This document shows, in pieces, positions 19,133 to 27,251 of a stretch of DNA of 64,000 nucleotides. Under the pieces are notes generated by a model. That model ran no database searches. It had not been told where the DNA came from and was given only the letters and a program-made list of their open reading frames with translations. The stretch spans positions 62,001-126,000 of the forward strand of contig CAVYTX010000004.1 in the NCBI GenBank assembly GCA_963771545.1, read 5' to 3'. Origin of the DNA: CAKZLS01 sp963771545. Lineage in GTDB: Bacteria > Pseudomonadota > Alphaproteobacteria > Rhodospirillales > Defluviicoccaceae. Within the stretch, counting starts at the first letter, position 1. Every line of letters starts with the position of its first letter. Made by a program: the position numbers and the translations under genes.

Positions 19133-20530
19133 TGTCGCTAACACGAGATATGTCCGGCGTAGGTAACAAATGATCTGTCCGGTTTTAGAACGGCTCCAAA
19201 GGATGGGGAGCGGTGATGAAGCGGACGAAGCGGTTACAGGGACTACGTTTGATGAAATTCGAGGAGGTTTACGACAGGACGCGTTGCGGTGTTTTGAGCG
19301 TGGCGGAAGCGGCTGAGGTTCTGGGAATGTCCGAGCGAGCATTCCGGCGCTGGCGGGAACGTTTCGAGGCGGAGGGTGCGGACGGTCTTTACGACCGCCG
19401 CCTGGGTAAGGTGTCGGCGCGCCGCGCCGGTGTGGACGAGGTGGCGGAGGTGTTGGCGCTGTTCGACACGCGATACTTTGATTTCACGGCGAAGCACTTC
19501 CACGACAAGCTGATGTCGGAGCATGGTTTCACGCGCAGCTACAATTGGCTCCGGCTCACCTTGCAGGCCCATGGCCGGACAAGCCCGGCGCCGCGGCGCG
19601 GGGCGCACCGGCGCAAGCGGCCGCGGCGTCCGATGGTCGGCATGATGCTGCACCAGGACGGCTCGTCCCATGAGTGGGTCGCGGGCCAGGTCTGGGATCT
19701 GATCGTCACCATGGACGACGCCACGTCCGAGATCTACTCGGCGTTCTTCGTGGACGAGGAGGGAACGATGTCGAGTTTCCGCGGGCTCGCCGAGGTCATC
19801 GCCGAGCGCGGCTTGTTCTGCGCCCTTTATGCCGACCGGGCGTCGCACTACTGGCATACGCCGGAGGCCGGCGGCAAGGTCGACAAGGACAATCCGACGC
19901 AGGTCGGCCGGGCCCTCGCCCAGCTCGGCATCGAGTTGATCCCGGCCTATTCGCCAGAGGCGCGCGGCCGGTCCGAGCGCATGTTTGGAACCCTGCAAGG
20001 CCGCCTGCCGGGCGAGCTGCGGCTCGCCGGGATCACCACCATGGACGCGGCGAACACGTTCCTGCGCGACGTCTATCTCTCGCAGCACAACGCCCGCTTC
20101 GCGCGCTCGCCGGAGGACACGGGATCGGCGTTTGTCCCCTGTGCCGGCGTTCTCGAAGACATCCTGTGCGTCCATGAGGACCGGGTCGTCGGCAACGACA
20201 ACACCGTTCGCTATCACAACCGGATCTTGCAGATCCCCGCCGACCGGCACCGTCAGCACTACGTCAAGACCAGGGTCCGGGTCCATGAATACCCCGACGG
20301 CACCCTTGCCGTGTTCCACGGCCCGAGACGCTTGGCCCGCTACTCAACCACGGGAGACCCCATCGACGATACCAACCAAAAAGCGGCGTGAAACGCTTCG
20401 ACGTCGCCAGGCCCGTGGATTTGATGGATAACGCTCACGCGTTGCCCACAACCCCACAGGCCCCACAACCACAACAGAAGCGGTCAATTCATATGGTACC
20501 TATTGCGGACGATTCAGTTTGTTATCGACA
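19133..20530 (+). mobile_element. Complete IS1202/ISNCY-type insertion sequence
   Basis: The element is 1,398 bp. Its ends are imperfect inverted repeats beginning TGTCGCTAACA on the left and, read inward, TGTCGATAACA on the right; further inward about 22 of 31 bases match (around GTCCGGCGTAGGTAAC on the left). It carries one transposase gene and is framed by a 15-bp direct repeat. Long target duplications and TGT...ACA ends are, as I recall, typical of the IS1202 group. It appears intact and inserted between genes. Confidence 0.85.
19216..20391 (+). CDS. Transposase, IS1202/ISNCY type
   Basis: The 391-residue protein has an N-terminal helix-turn-helix (GVLSVAEAAEVLGMSERAFRRW), an arginine-rich linker, and an RNase H-like catalytic core: MMLHQDGSSHEW with the first aspartate, LYADRASHYW with the second, and AYSPEARGRSERMFGTLQ with the expected glutamate, giving a DDE set. 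GGGGAG lies upstream of the ATG at 19216. The gene looks intact, so the element may be active. Confidence 0.9.
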   Translation: MKRTKRLQGLRLMKFEEVYDRTRCGVLSVAEAAEVLGMSERAFRRWRERFEAEGADGLYDRRLGKVSARRAGVDEVAEVLALFDTRYFDFTAKHFHDKLMSEHGFTRSYNWLRLTLQAHGRTSPAPRRGAHRRKRPRRPMVGMMLHQDGSSHEWVAGQVWDLIVTMDDATSEIYSAFFVDEEGTMSSFRGLAEVIAERGLFCALYADRASHYWHTPEAGGKVDKDNPTQVGRALAQLGIELIPAYSPEARGRSERMFGTLQGRLPGELRLAGITTMDAANTFLRDVYLSQHNARFARSPEDTGSAFVPCAGVLEDILCVHEDRVVGNDNTVRYHNRILQIPADRHRQHYVKTRVRVHEYPDGTLAVFHGPRRLARYSTTGDPIDDTNQKAA

Positions 20531-20545
20531 GTTCGAACGCAGACG
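20531..20545. repeat. Target-site duplication of the insertion sequence, right copy
   Basis: Same 15 bp, GTTCGAACGCAGACG, as at 19118-19132. Confidence 0.85.
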
Positions 20546-20641
20546 GCGCTTTAGGACGCCCAATCAGCTTAGGTCGCACTTGCGTCTCCTGCCCCTGGAC
20601 TGAACCGCTGCGCCGTATACTTGGGAAAAGGAACATATTCC

Positions 20642-20671
20642 TTGACAAGGGTGCGGCATTTGGCGTATGTT
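20642..20671 (+). promoter_or_regulatory. Sigma-70-like promoter giving a possibly leaderless transcript
   Basis: TTGACA at 20642-20647 and TATGTT at 20666-20671 with an 18-bp spacer. The expected transcription start falls at about 20678, the A of the preferred ATG of the hydrolase-like gene, and no ribosome site lies between. It is outside the insertion sequence. Confidence 0.5.
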
Positions 20672-20677
20672 CTGCGT

Positions 20678-21706
20678 ATGTTCTCTTTGCATGAACCCCA
20701 GTCGCAGCCGGTCCTGGAAGCCGCAATTGGCGGCGTCGGAGACCCCGTGACAAGAGTTTTCTTCGTTACCAACCGAAACGAATTGAAAAACGGCGAAACC
20801 ATCGTCGGGTTTGGGGCCGAACCTCGCCGAAACGGCCCGCCTTGGCTGCGCTTCGGCCATGCAGCCGTTGAGATCACCGAGGATGAGGCCAGAACTTGCT
20901 CGTTCGCCGACGACGAGGATATCAACCTAACCGATCTTGTGGTGTACCCGGAGGTCATCCAGGACTCCCCGGGGCATCACCACCTGGGCAGCAATCGGCT
21001 GTTCGCCGACCTCAAGCGTATTCTCCGCGACGAACAGAAGGATCTCATCCTTTACGTCCACGGGTACGACACCTCGTTCAAGGAGGCGCTCTGGTCGGCC
21101 GCGCGGATCCGATTGCGTTACAACCGCGTGCTCGAAGACCTTCTCGACGACGAGGCCAGCGCTCCCTTCCTCGCCCGTTGTCCCGGAAGGTTCGAAACCC
21201 TGGCCGTGAGCTGGCCATCCGATGGGCGGCGTCTCGACCATTGGGGGGATCGGCACGCGGCGCTGCAGAGTTCGCGGGCCCTTGGCTGGGCGCTGCTGAA
21301 GGCCCGCGACTTTGTGGAACGAACCGATTGCAGGGCGCTGGCCGACGTTTTCGACCGCGCGGCCTCCCGCGCCGAGGTCTTGCGGACGGTGGCCTCGCGG
21401 AAAATAGCGAGCCCGGGGCAGATTCACGTGATCGTCCAAGGCATGGGCAGCGTCGGGTTTCGTCTCGGATTTCAGGATTTCCTCACCGAAGCCTCCATCG
21501 CCGGCGGTCTCCCGAAACTGTTCGGACAGGTGTTCATGATCGACGCCGACAAGGACTCCTCTAGGGACGGCGCTGGGCATTTCTACGCGCACGCCGCCGA
21601 CACCGCGGTCCGCGACATGGTGCTGTCCATGTGCGGCGCCAACGGCGAGGACCGGCCGCACCACCAACGCATCGACCGGCCCGGCCATCTGAAACCGGTT
21701 CGCTGA
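20678..21706 (+). CDS. DUF900-like alpha/beta-hydrolase-fold protein lacking the usual nucleophile
   Basis: The 342-residue protein from ATG 20678 has LILYVHGYDTSFKEAL, VSWPSDG and a later VFMIDADKD, the landmarks of DUF900 (COG4782) alpha/beta-hydrolase-like proteins. At the nucleophile elbow, where relatives carry an HSMGN-type sequence, it reads IVQGMGSVGF, so the serine is a glycine. It may be a non-catalytic member or use another residue. The frame is open upstream to 20621, but the promoter there argues for the later start. A diverged copy of its 3' end lies at 23041. Confidence 0.75.
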   Translation: MFSLHEPQSQPVLEAAIGGVGDPVTRVFFVTNRNELKNGETIVGFGAEPRRNGPPWLRFGHAAVEITEDEARTCSFADDEDINLTDLVVYPEVIQDSPGHHHLGSNRLFADLKRILRDEQKDLILYVHGYDTSFKEALWSAARIRLRYNRVLEDLLDDEASAPFLARCPGRFETLAVSWPSDGRRLDHWGDRHAALQSSRALGWALLKARDFVERTDCRALADVFDRAASRAEVLRTVASRKIASPGQIHVIVQGMGSVGFRLGFQDFLTEASIAGGLPKLFGQVFMIDADKDSSRDGAGHFYAHAADTAVRDMVLSMCGANGEDRPHHQRIDRPGHLKPVR

Positions 21707-21776
21707 TTCCGAAGTGGCCGAACAGCGATCTTTACACGGCTACCCGGAAGCGGCGGGCCTCGATCTGGCGCCACAC
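21629..21776 (+). repeat. Diverged direct duplication, copy 1
   Basis: The last 78 bp of the DUF900-like gene and the 70 bp after it align without gaps to 23041-23188, at roughly four-fifths identity by eye. The part after the gene resembles the 3' end of the yciI gene found whole next to copy 2. Confidence 0.75.
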
Positions 21777-21988
21777 AACGCCCGAGACAGCCGCACATCG
21801 CCCGTGACATAAGAGGCCGAAGCGAATTAACGAATCTCAGTTCGTGTGTGTCATCGATTTCGGCATTGGGGCACGCGAATTCGCACGAGTAGACCAATAG
21901 AAAGGTGTTGGCAGCGCGCCAATGAGCATTGCTTTAAACAAGATAGATCTTGATAATCGAGGCATTCTGTAAAGGGGAGGGGGCAGTT
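21777..21988. other. Gene-free interval at the left edge of a low-GC insert
   Basis: The first 40 bp continue to resemble the yciI 3' region (ACATCGCCCGTGACATAAG against ACATCGCCGGTCACATAGG at 23187). Base composition then shifts to AT-rich. No gene is supported before 21989, where AGGGGAGGGGG precedes a TTG start. Confidence 0.4.
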
Positions 21989-22501
21989 TTGGAATTCATT
22001 AATGAACCGGGCGGACAAGTATGGGTGGCAGATGCGCCAAACTGGAACAGCAGCGATGAGAAGGAAATTTACAAGATAGGTATCTTCCACCAACACCTGA
22101 AGCCTCGGTTTGAACGTGGTTTCAGACACGTGCTTGGTCAAATGTATGGCGTCGTTGGTAGTGGTCTAATAATGACTGAACACGTTTTCCGCGGGCTGAA
22201 GAGAGGTATGCTTGTGGCGGAGGATGGCCAAGCTGATATAAAAAAAATGGCTTTCACTTGGTCTGCTAAACAAGATGCAGTGCTTGTTGGGGATGAATAC
22301 CACGCACAATTGAAGTTTATGTCCGCACCTGAAAATCGACTTTTCGTGGTTTGCGTGACTCCCAATGAAATGCTAGATTCCTTTCCTGCGATATATGGTT
22401 GGGCGGAACATTGGGCCTGGGTTGCCGCAGACTACGCGACTCCTGGTGCACCAGTCGGCTGGGAAGAACGTTTTGAAGATCGTGTTTGGCGTCGCGATTA
22501 G
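21989..22501 (+). CDS. Hypothetical protein of low GC content
   Basis: I do not recognise this 170-residue protein. The TTG at 21989 is chosen because AGGGGAGGGGG lies just upstream; a TTG at 21950 is in frame. It contains GVVGSGLIMTEHVFRGLKR and a tryptophan-rich C-terminus (YGWAEHWAWVAADY). No signal peptide or clear membrane helix is seen. Codon use is much less GC-rich than its neighbours and it lies between the two copies of a duplication, so it was probably gained by transfer together with the next gene. Confidence 0.6.
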   Translation: MEFINEPGGQVWVADAPNWNSSDEKEIYKIGIFHQHLKPRFERGFRHVLGQMYGVVGSGLIMTEHVFRGLKRGMLVAEDGQADIKKMAFTWSAKQDAVLVGDEYHAQLKFMSAPENRLFVVCVTPNEMLDSFPAIYGWAEHWAWVAADYATPGAPVGWEERFEDRVWRRD

Positions 22502-22536
22502 ATGGCAGGAACACTGAAGTGAAAGAGGGCGGAACA

Positions 22537-22932
22537 ATGACAACGACAGAGAGTGCGTTTGTTTTTCCTGATGGGCTGAAGCTAGGAGCGTTCAAGCCAG
22601 TTGCGTATTATGATAAGCACATGGACTGCATCCGTGTCATGACGCATGATCGCAGCGTAACCGAGCATCGTATTAACCGGTTTTTCACGGTCCACGAGTG
22701 CAATCATCGGGGTTCTCATGACCCAGAATATGTCGGCTTTACCATCAAGGGTGTCCGCCATATGTTTGATAAAATTGGGTTGCCTCTAGATGGCGTTTAC
22801 AAGCTAGCTGAAGTGATAGATAAGCTCGTGCGTTACCAGCCGGGGTCAACTACGTCGGAAACTTTAAAGCTGATCTTTCGAGATTATCAGGCGACGGGTG
22901 ACTTGGAAATTGACCTAAAAGAGGCCGCATAG
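22537..22932 (+). CDS. Hypothetical protein, second gene of the low-GC insert
   Basis: The 131-residue protein starts at ATG 22537 after GAGGGCGG. Sequence marks are MDCIRVMTHDRSVTEHRINRF, TVHECNHRG and a charged C-terminus. I do not recognise a family. The frame is open back to 22486, overlapping the previous stop, but the ribosome site favours 22537. It follows the previous gene by 35 bp on the same strand and shares its low GC, so they probably form a two-gene unit. Confidence 0.6.
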   Translation: MTTTESAFVFPDGLKLGAFKPVAYYDKHMDCIRVMTHDRSVTEHRINRFFTVHECNHRGSHDPEYVGFTIKGVRHMFDKIGLPLDGVYKLAEVIDKLVRYQPGSTTSETLKLIFRDYQATGDLEIDLKEAA

Positions 22933-23040
22933 CTTTTGTAGCTAATTCGGATTCTGTCTCCCAAAGCAAGAACCGTCTGGCCCCTTGCGCGAAGTGAGCG
23001 TGGCACATTGCTGACAATGCTTGAGAGCCGCATTATGGCG

Positions 23041-23188
23041 ATGTGCGGCGCCACCGGCATGGACCGGCCGCACCGTCAATGCATCGACCGATCCGGCCAC
23101 CTGAAACTGGTTCGTTGATTCCGAAGGTGCCGGAGAATGATCTCTACACGGCGACGCGGAAGGCCCGGACCTCGATGCGGCGCCAGAC
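23041..23188 (+). repeat. Diverged direct duplication, copy 2 (hydrolase 3' remnant plus yciI 3' end)
   Basis: Bases 23041-23118 match the 3' end of the DUF900-like gene including the HLKLVR-stop end, but the rest of that gene is missing, so this is a remnant. The following bases form the 3' end of the intact yciI gene on the other strand. The original order was therefore hydrolase followed by convergent yciI. Confidence 0.75.
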
Positions 23189-23428
23189 ATCGCCGGTCAC
23201 ATAGGGATCCGCGGCCAGCCAGGCGTCGAGCTCGGCCCGGGCCGGAAAATCCACGACCATGACCGAGCCGATCATGCCGCCGTCGTCGTCGAGCATGGCC
23301 CCGCCCGTCAGCATGGAGCCGTCTTCCTTCATGCGCGCCGCGCCCTCGATGTGCGCCGGCCGCGCCTTCATGCGCCGGTCCGGAGCGTGGGGATCCTCGC
23401 CGTCATAGGCAATTACAACGAACTGCAT
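23144..23428 (-). CDS. YciI family protein
   Basis: The 94-residue protein starts MQFVVIAYDGEDPHAPDRR and has the ferredoxin-like YciI layout: an H-containing segment around residue 26 (RPAHIEGAARMKEDG), MIGSVMVVDF, then AELDAWLAADPYVTGDVW with the conserved aspartate-proline pair. Some family members bind or convert small chlorinated aromatics, but most, including E. coli YciI, have no known reaction. Its 3' end is duplicated at about 21707-21776. Confidence 0.88.
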   Translation of the reverse strand: MQFVVIAYDGEDPHAPDRRMKARPAHIEGAARMKEDGSMLTGGAMLDDDGGMIGSVMVVDFPARAELDAWLAADPYVTGDVWRRIEVRAFRVAV

Positions 23429-23458
23429 TGGGTCTCCTACGGTTATCCGTTTCAGGCA

Positions 23459-23854
23459 TCAGCTCGATGGCAATGTCCCGAACAGCCAGCTCGCCGGATC
23501 GGCGATGGGCTGGCGTTCGCCCATACGCTTGATGCCGATGACACAGCGGACGATCAGCCAGACGGCGGCGAACACCAGAATGAACCAGCCGACGACAATG
23601 ACGGCCGACAGGCCGCCGACGATCGAAAACAGCATGAACATCCAGAACGTCCGGATCTGAAACCGATAGTGCGTCGCGAGCCAGCCTTCCGCGTCGTTGC
23701 GATAAATGTAGGCGACGACCACACCGGCGAGCAATGTGATGCCGACAATAAAGCTGCCGAGGTAGAGGGCGTACACGATCAGCGCCGTTTTCTTGGCATT
23801 CTCCTGGAGATCGGGCGTTATCTCGACCGCGGGTTCCAAGTGCTTTTCCGCCAT
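23459..23854 (-). CDS. DUF4870-like small membrane protein
   Basis: The 131-residue protein from ATG 23854 has a short polar N-terminus, a first helix (LIVYALYLGSFIVGITLLAG), the segment HYRFQIRTFW, then two further helices (FMLFSIVGGLSAVIVV and FILVFAAVWLIV) and a cationic end with GIKRMGERQP. This pattern matches the DUF4870/Tic20-like group of inner-membrane proteins. Function unknown. A start at 23875 would add seven residues. Confidence 0.7.
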   Translation of the reverse strand: MAEKHLEPAVEITPDLQENAKKTALIVYALYLGSFIVGITLLAGVVVAYIYRNDAEGWLATHYRFQIRTFWMFMLFSIVGGLSAVIVVGWFILVFAAVWLIVRCVIGIKRMGERQPIADPASWLFGTLPSS

Positions 23855-23927
23855 CGTCGTACTCCCACAAACCAACTGTTCCGAATGGCCTCGACCGCGC
23901 CCAGCCTAAGCGCGCATTGCATACCTC

Positions 23928-23960
23928 ATACCAACCCGCATTGATACGGATCCATTGTGA
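23928..23960 (+). repeat. Dispersed repeat, left-end copy
   Basis: Begins ATACCAACCCGCATTGATAC and ends CCATTGTGA. It matches the left end of the full element at 28330 in 25 of 33 positions, and matches the reverse complement of 25824-25856 in 28 of 33. Confidence 0.65.
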
Positions 23961-24125
23961 CGGCCTCGGGCCGGGACAACCTTAACGGAATCGACATCTT
24001 TGCCGCTTAAGGTAACGGGCAACCGACGCGCTCGAAATCACGCCTGCGAATCCGCGAGGGGATGCCTTGATCTCGGGGGCCGTCGTCGCTATAAGCCCTC
24101 GCCGAGACCATACCGGATAGCCGCC

Positions 24126-24497
24126 ATGCACATCACCATGCTTCATTCGAAGATCCATCGCGCCACCGTGACGGCCGCCGATCTTCACTATCACGGGAGC
24201 ATCACCATCGATCGCCGTTTGATGGACCTTGCCGATCTGCTGCCTCACCAGCAGGTTCACGTGTACAACATCACGAATGGCGCCCGGTTCGAAACCTATG
24301 TCATTGAAGGACCAGGGGAGTCCGGCTGTATTCAGATCAATGGCGCCGCCGCTCACTTGGCGGGCGCCGGCGATCTGATCATCATCGCCGCTTATGCCGA
24401 CATGCCTAGGGAACAGGCCCTGGCGTGGCAACCAAGCGTCATCTTCGTGGACGATCGAAACCGGCCCGTCGGCGGCGAGCGCCGGGCGGCGGAGTAA
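24126..24497 (+). CDS. panD: Aspartate 1-decarboxylase proenzyme
   Basis: The 123-residue protein begins MHITMLHSKIHRATVTAADL and has HYHGSITID, where the Gly24-Ser25 bond is cleaved to make the pyruvoyl cofactor. VYNITNGARFETYVI and GDLIIIAAYADM are also typical. PanD makes beta-alanine for pantothenate and coenzyme A. Length matches the family (about 120-130). It stands alone; the 270 bp upstream contain a copy of the dispersed repeat. Confidence 0.93.
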   Translation: MHITMLHSKIHRATVTAADLHYHGSITIDRRLMDLADLLPHQQVHVYNITNGARFETYVIEGPGESGCIQINGAAAHLAGAGDLIIIAAYADMPREQALAWQPSVIFVDDRNRPVGGERRAAE

Positions 24498-24542
24498 CCG
24501 CCGCCCCAATCTAGCGCCCCGCGGACTCCTCGAACACGGGCC

Positions 24543-24983
24543 TTACCATTCTCCGGTATTGGCCATGCCGGACCACGGCTCGCGCGCCGGCAAAGCTTGG
24601 CCCTTTTGCAGTAATTCCACGGAAATGCCGTCGGGCGAGCGAACGAACGCCATGCGGCCGTCGCGGGGCGGGCGATTGATGGTCACGCCGCCATCCATCA
24701 ACTTTTTGCAAGCCGCATAGATGTCATCCACTCGAAACGCCAGATGGCCGAAGTTGCGCCCACCGGTGTAGGTCTCGGGATCCCAATTGTAGGTCAGCTC
24801 GATGAGCGGCGCATTGTCCGCTTCTGCGCGTTCCACGTCGTCGGGGGCGGAGAGGAAGACCAGGGTGAAACGGCCATTTTCGCTCTCCGTCCGCCGGACT
24901 TCCTTCAGCCCCAGTTTGTTGCAATAGAAATCCAGGCTGTCGTCGAGGTTCCCCACGCGCACCATGGTGTGCAGATACTGCAT
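24543..24983 (-). CDS. gloA: Lactoylglutathione lyase (glyoxalase I) family
   Basis: The 146-residue VOC protein from ATG 24983 has the four expected metal ligands: His5 in MQYLHTMVRV, Glu in LIELTYNWD, His in NFGHLAFRVDD and Glu in ISVELLQKG. Glyoxalase I joins methylglyoxal-glutathione hemithioacetal into S-lactoylglutathione. The purine-rich AGGAGAAAGGGAG before the ATG fixes the start. The C-terminus is slightly longer than in E. coli GloA. Confidence 0.88.
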   Translation of the reverse strand: MQYLHTMVRVGNLDDSLDFYCNKLGLKEVRRTESENGRFTLVFLSAPDDVERAEADNAPLIELTYNWDPETYTGGRNFGHLAFRVDDIYAACKKLMDGGVTINRPPRDGRMAFVRSPDGISVELLQKGQALPAREPWSGMANTGEW

Positions 24984-25040
24984 TCTCCCTTTCTCCTCCA
25001 TTTTCTGGTGTTCGCCGTGTTCAACACGCGACGTTGCCGG

Positions 25041-25397
25041 TTATTTTTCCACGATCATCGGCTCTTCGGCAATGACCAGCCTGATGATATTTCCTTCGCC
25101 CCGGCAGTGCTGGCAGACGGCATCGGATCCATCCCGCCAAGTTAGGCCCAGACCCCCGCACGCCTCGCAGACGCTCACGCCCAGATTGCCGATCAAGGGC
25201 GTCCGCCCAGCCGCTAGAACCGAACAGATCAGCAGCAGATAGTGATAAACATAGTAGTAGGAGTCGTGGCCCGGGTCAAAATAGGGGATGTGGGCCCGAA
25301 GGAGCCGCGCGCCCTCGTGGTACACGTCCTCTCCATACCGTTCGCGAATGATCGAAAACGAAATGGGCGGAGTGGGTCGGGCGTCAGAGGACGTCAT
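25041..25397 (-). CDS. Hypothetical protein with a DnaJ-type zinc-knuckle pair
   Basis: The 118-residue protein has an aromatic-rich middle (HDSYYYVYHYLLLICSVL), then CEACGGLGLTW and CQHCRGEGN, two CxxCxGxG-like units like those in the zinc centre of DnaJ. I do not recognise the family. The N-terminal ERYGEDVYHEGARLL may be a small helical domain. Same strand as gloA with about 60 bp between them. Confidence 0.6.
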   Translation of the reverse strand: MTSSDARPTPPISFSIIRERYGEDVYHEGARLLRAHIPYFDPGHDSYYYVYHYLLLICSVLAAGRTPLIGNLGVSVCEACGGLGLTWRDGSDAVCQHCRGEGNIIRLVIAEEPMIVEK

Positions 25398-25469
25398 GAA
25401 AGGGTCCTTTGGGCGCGGACAAACCGGTCCCGCGTCTTGCTTCGGCTGAACGCGTAAACCTGACGGCCG

Positions 25470-25661
25470 CTACTGTATCGTGGCCGATTCTTTTTCAATC
25501 ATCGCCTGGGCGGCAACCGCTCCTTCCCGCCATGCCTCCATCAATTCGAGCGCATATTCATTGAACCGATTATCGTCCGCAAGGCCGACAATCCGGTTCA
25601 TGGCGGCGAGATCGGCAATATGCCGGAATCCCATGAAATAGGCTTTCTTCGTATCCATCAT
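25470..25661 (-). CDS. Small hypothetical protein
   Basis: A 63-residue helical protein if started at the ATG at 25661, seven bases after GGTGA. It has MGFRHIADLAAMNRIVGLADDNRF and an acidic alanine-rich end. The frame is open to 25787, but that part overlaps the dispersed-repeat side and looks non-coding. Codon use is consistent with a gene. No family recognised. Confidence 0.45.
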   Translation of the reverse strand: MMDTKKAYFMGFRHIADLAAMNRIVGLADDNRFNEYALELMEAWREGAVAAQAMIEKESATIQ

Positions 25662-25799
25662 GATCAAATCACCCGTTTCCGTCCACCATGGTACAGCCGC
25701 GATCATGAACAAATCGTTGATCGCCAAGCACACCGATGGCGGGTTCGCGGATCTCGCGGTGCGCTTGTGTTCCGCCAGGGATTGCATGACAATCGCGCC

Positions 25800-25856
25800 T
25801 CCGCGAGGATGCGTGAAACACGATCACGATTGGTCCGTATCAATGCAGGTTGGTTT
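25800..25856 (-). repeat. Dispersed repeat, right-end copy
   Basis: Contains GAGGATGCGTGAAACACGAT then the 33-bp end at 25824-25856. It aligns without gaps to the right end of the full element at about 28553-28609, so end and sub-terminal sequence are both conserved. It lies about 20 bp upstream of the TIR-like/TPR gene. Confidence 0.65.
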
Positions 25857-25876
25857 AACGTTGGAACGCCCTCACC

Positions 25877-27250
25877 ATGACCGCTAAGCCGCTCTGTTTC
25901 GTCTTGATGCCGTTCAGCAACAAGAAAGACCCGGCAACGGGCCTCGATATCGACTTTGACCGCGTCTACGAGGCGGCAATCCGTCCCGGGATCGAAGCCG
26001 TCGGCATGGAGCCGATTCGCGCCGACGAAGAGCGAACCGGGGGGATCATTCATAAACCCATGTTCGAACGGCTTCTGCTTTGCGACTATGCCGTGGCCGA
26101 CCTGACGACCGCCAATGCCAACGTGTTCTACGAGCTTGGCGTCCGCCACGCCGCGCGGCCGGCCACGACATTGACCGTGTTCGCGAGTCATCAGTTGTTG
26201 CCGTTCGACGTGAACTTCCTCCGCGCCCTGCCTTACGCGTTGGGCGAGGGCAACCGGTTCGGCGACGCCGAGGCGGCCCGCCTCGAACACGACCTTGCCC
26301 GGCGTCTCGAGGACCTGAAGGCCCTGCACGCCCGCGACGCGGTCACCGACAGCCCGGTCTTTCAGCTTTTGGAGAACTATCGGGCTCCGGACATCGCCCG
26401 TTTGAAAACGGACGTTTTCCGCGAACGCGCTCAATATGCCGCCGATACCAAGAACGACCTTGCGCGCGCCCGCGCCGGGAAAGACGCCCAGCGGTTGCGT
26501 GAAATTGAGCAAGGCCTCGGTCGACTCGAGGACGTCGAGGCCGGCATCGTCGTCGATCTGTACCTGAGCTATCGCGCGGTCGAAGACTTCGAGCGGATGG
26601 TTGCCCTGTATGACGGCATGCCGGCGACGCTCCAAAGGACCATTCTTGTGCGCGAGCAGTTGGGCTTTGCCCTCAACCGGCTGGGTCGCCGAGACGACGC
26701 CTTGAGGGTTCTCGAAGCGGTCCTCGAAGAGCAGGGGCCCAGTTCGGAAACCTGCGGGCTGATCGGACGAATTTACAAGGATCGCTGGACCGAGGCCCGC
26801 GATCGCGGCGAGGGCTTTTTAGCCGAGGGCTACCTGAACCGCGCGATCGAGCTGTATCGGATGGGCTTTGAAACCGATATGCGCGATGCCTATCCCGGCA
26901 TCAATGCCGTCACGCTCCTGGACATCCAGGGGACTCCCACCGCCTTGGAAACGCAGGCTGAGATCCTGCCCGTTGTGCGGTTCGCGGTCAAACGCCGTCT
27001 CCGATCGATCCAGCCGGATTACTGGGACCATGCGACCTTGTTGGAGCTGGCGGTCCTTGCCAACGACCCGGCCGGCGCCCGTAAATGCCTCTCCGATGCC
27101 CTCGCGCACGTTTGCGAAACGTGGGAACCGGGGACGACGGCCAACAACCTAAAAATGATCCGTGACGCCCGAACCGGTCGCGGAGCCGATGTGGAGTGGC
27201 TAGATAAGATCATCGCCGCACTCGGGAAATGCATGGGGACAACCATCTAG
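25877..27250 (+). CDS. TIR-like / deoxyribosyltransferase-like domain fused to a TRAFs-binding (DUF4071) TPR domain
   Basis: The 457-residue protein starts with LCFVLMPFSNKKD, a Rossmann-like domain with GGIIHKPMFERLLLCDYAVADLT and NVFYELGVRHA near residue 90; the glutamate in YELG corresponds to the catalytic residue of nucleoside 2-deoxyribosyltransferase-like folds. The rest is helical, with TPR-like units such as ALRVLEAVLEE and AEGYLNRAIELYRMG, and resembles DUF4071, the TRAFs-binding region of animal ASK kinases. No kinase domain is present. Such proteins in bacteria may act in stress or defence signalling, but no activity is established here. A TlpA-type gene starts two bases after its stop. 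Confidence 0.78.
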   Translation: MTAKPLCFVLMPFSNKKDPATGLDIDFDRVYEAAIRPGIEAVGMEPIRADEERTGGIIHKPMFERLLLCDYAVADLTTANANVFYELGVRHAARPATTLTVFASHQLLPFDVNFLRALPYALGEGNRFGDAEAARLEHDLARRLEDLKALHARDAVTDSPVFQLLENYRAPDIARLKTDVFRERAQYAADTKNDLARARAGKDAQRLREIEQGLGRLEDVEAGIVVDLYLSYRAVEDFERMVALYDGMPATLQRTILVREQLGFALNRLGRRDDALRVLEAVLEEQGPSSETCGLIGRIYKDRWTEARDRGEGFLAEGYLNRAIELYRMGFETDMRDAYPGINAVTLLDIQGTPTALETQAEILPVVRFAVKRRLRSIQPDYWDHATLLELAVLANDPAGARKCLSDALAHVCETWEPGTTANNLKMIRDARTGRGADVEWLDKIIAALGKCMGTTI

Positions 27251-27251
27251 A

